This document shows, piece by piece, positions 13,091 through 13,162 of a stretch of DNA of 13,162 nucleotides; the first letter of the stretch is position 1; each line of letters starts with the position of its first letter. The notes below the pieces were generated by a model. That model made no database searches. It had not been told where the DNA came from and saw nothing but the letters and a program-made list of their open reading frames with translations. Origin of the DNA: JBBRQP01 sp038226175 (GTDB taxonomy: Bacteria; Cyanobacteriota; Cyanobacteriia; Gloeobacterales; Anthocerotibacteraceae); contig JBBRQP010000079.1 of assembly GCA_038226175.1 (NCBI GenBank), forward strand, positions 1 to 13,162, given 5' to 3'. The translations under genes were made by a program, and so were the position numbers.

Positions 13091-13162
13091 ATTCAGTGGA
13101 TCTGCGCCAACGGATTTTAGCTGCCTACTTCAATAAAGAAGGCTCACAACGAATAATTGCCG
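13078..13162 (+). CDS. IS630-family transposase, N-terminal part
   Basis: From the ATG at 13078 the frame gives MGKPYSVDLRQRILAAYFNK followed by EGSQRIIA at the window edge. This is the classic start of IS630-type transposases (KPYSVDLRQR...AY..GEG..R..A), the first helix-turn-helix that binds the terminal repeats. GGAGAGGG lies just upstream as a ribosome binding site. Only 28 codons are visible. IS630 elements insert at TA; several TA steps lie at 13049-13055, where the neighbouring coq4-like frame stops looking like its family. The left-edge element starts differently, so the two are not copies of one element. Confidence 0.82.
   Translation, partial: MGKPYSVDLRQRILAAYFNKEGSQRIIA

Noticed and set aside
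1..13162. CRISPR array, rRNA, phage structural genes or the HIP1 octamer
   Set aside because: No regularly spaced repeats, rRNA sequence or phage genes were seen. The nearest HIP1-like string, near 2975, has one mismatch.

Overview
The window looks like a stretch of a cyanobacterial chromosome. The pointers are a TrpC with the cyanobacterial N-terminal pattern (IRRRP then PRHILEAIVWHKE), a DUF5340-type small protein, a PspA/IM30 protein, a Coq4-like protein, a jelly-roll protein of a type I associate with cyanobacteria, and a tRNA-Glu(UUC). Base composition is roughly balanced. The cyanobacterial HIP1 octamer (GCGATCGC) was not seen, and the PspA/IM30 protein lacks a long Vipp1-type tail. This would fit a deep-branching or otherwise divergent cyanobacterium, but the lineage cannot be fixed from 13 kb.

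Layout. Both edges hold the 5' ends of IS630-type transposase genes pointing outward: minus strand at 1-109 and plus strand from 13078. Beside the left element is a gene fragment (124-354) whose start is gone. Beside the right element is a coq4-like gene (12380 to about 13090) whose first codons appear to have been replaced by element DNA. From left to right the interior holds a cupin-type protein (488-961, +) converging on an RluA-family pseudouridine synthase (912-1892, -). Next come a tRNA-Glu gene with its own promoter and a strong terminator, a folded element of unknown nature (2120-2180), and dusB (2214-3215, -). A small, lower-GC two-gene cassette follows (87-aa protein plus DUF2335 membrane protein, 3251-4013, -), then a two-gene ribonucleotide reductase operon (4118-6294, -).

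To the right of the reductase operon are a heme-dependent oxidative N-demethylase-like gene (6581-7543, +), a GFA/CENP-V zinc protein (7614-7970, -), thiS (8145-8348, +), an MFS exporter (8423-9613, +), trpC overlapping a DUF5340 gene (9683-10773, +), and a tight pspA-moaD-tsaB run (10839-12383, +).

The part most worth a second look is the ribonucleotide reductase operon. The catalytic subunit is about 470 residues and appears to lack the ATP cone and the N-terminal helical domain. The radical subunit is only 242 residues and has Leu where the radical Tyr of class Ia/Ib enzymes sits. Upstream is a TTGTCA-17-TATTAT promoter whose spacer is filled by a NrdR-box-like palindrome, with a second, weaker box exactly 42 bp (four helical turns) further upstream. 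This promoter also argues that translation starts at the TTG at 6294 and not at the far-upstream ATG. All of this was read by eye; no database or structure search was run.
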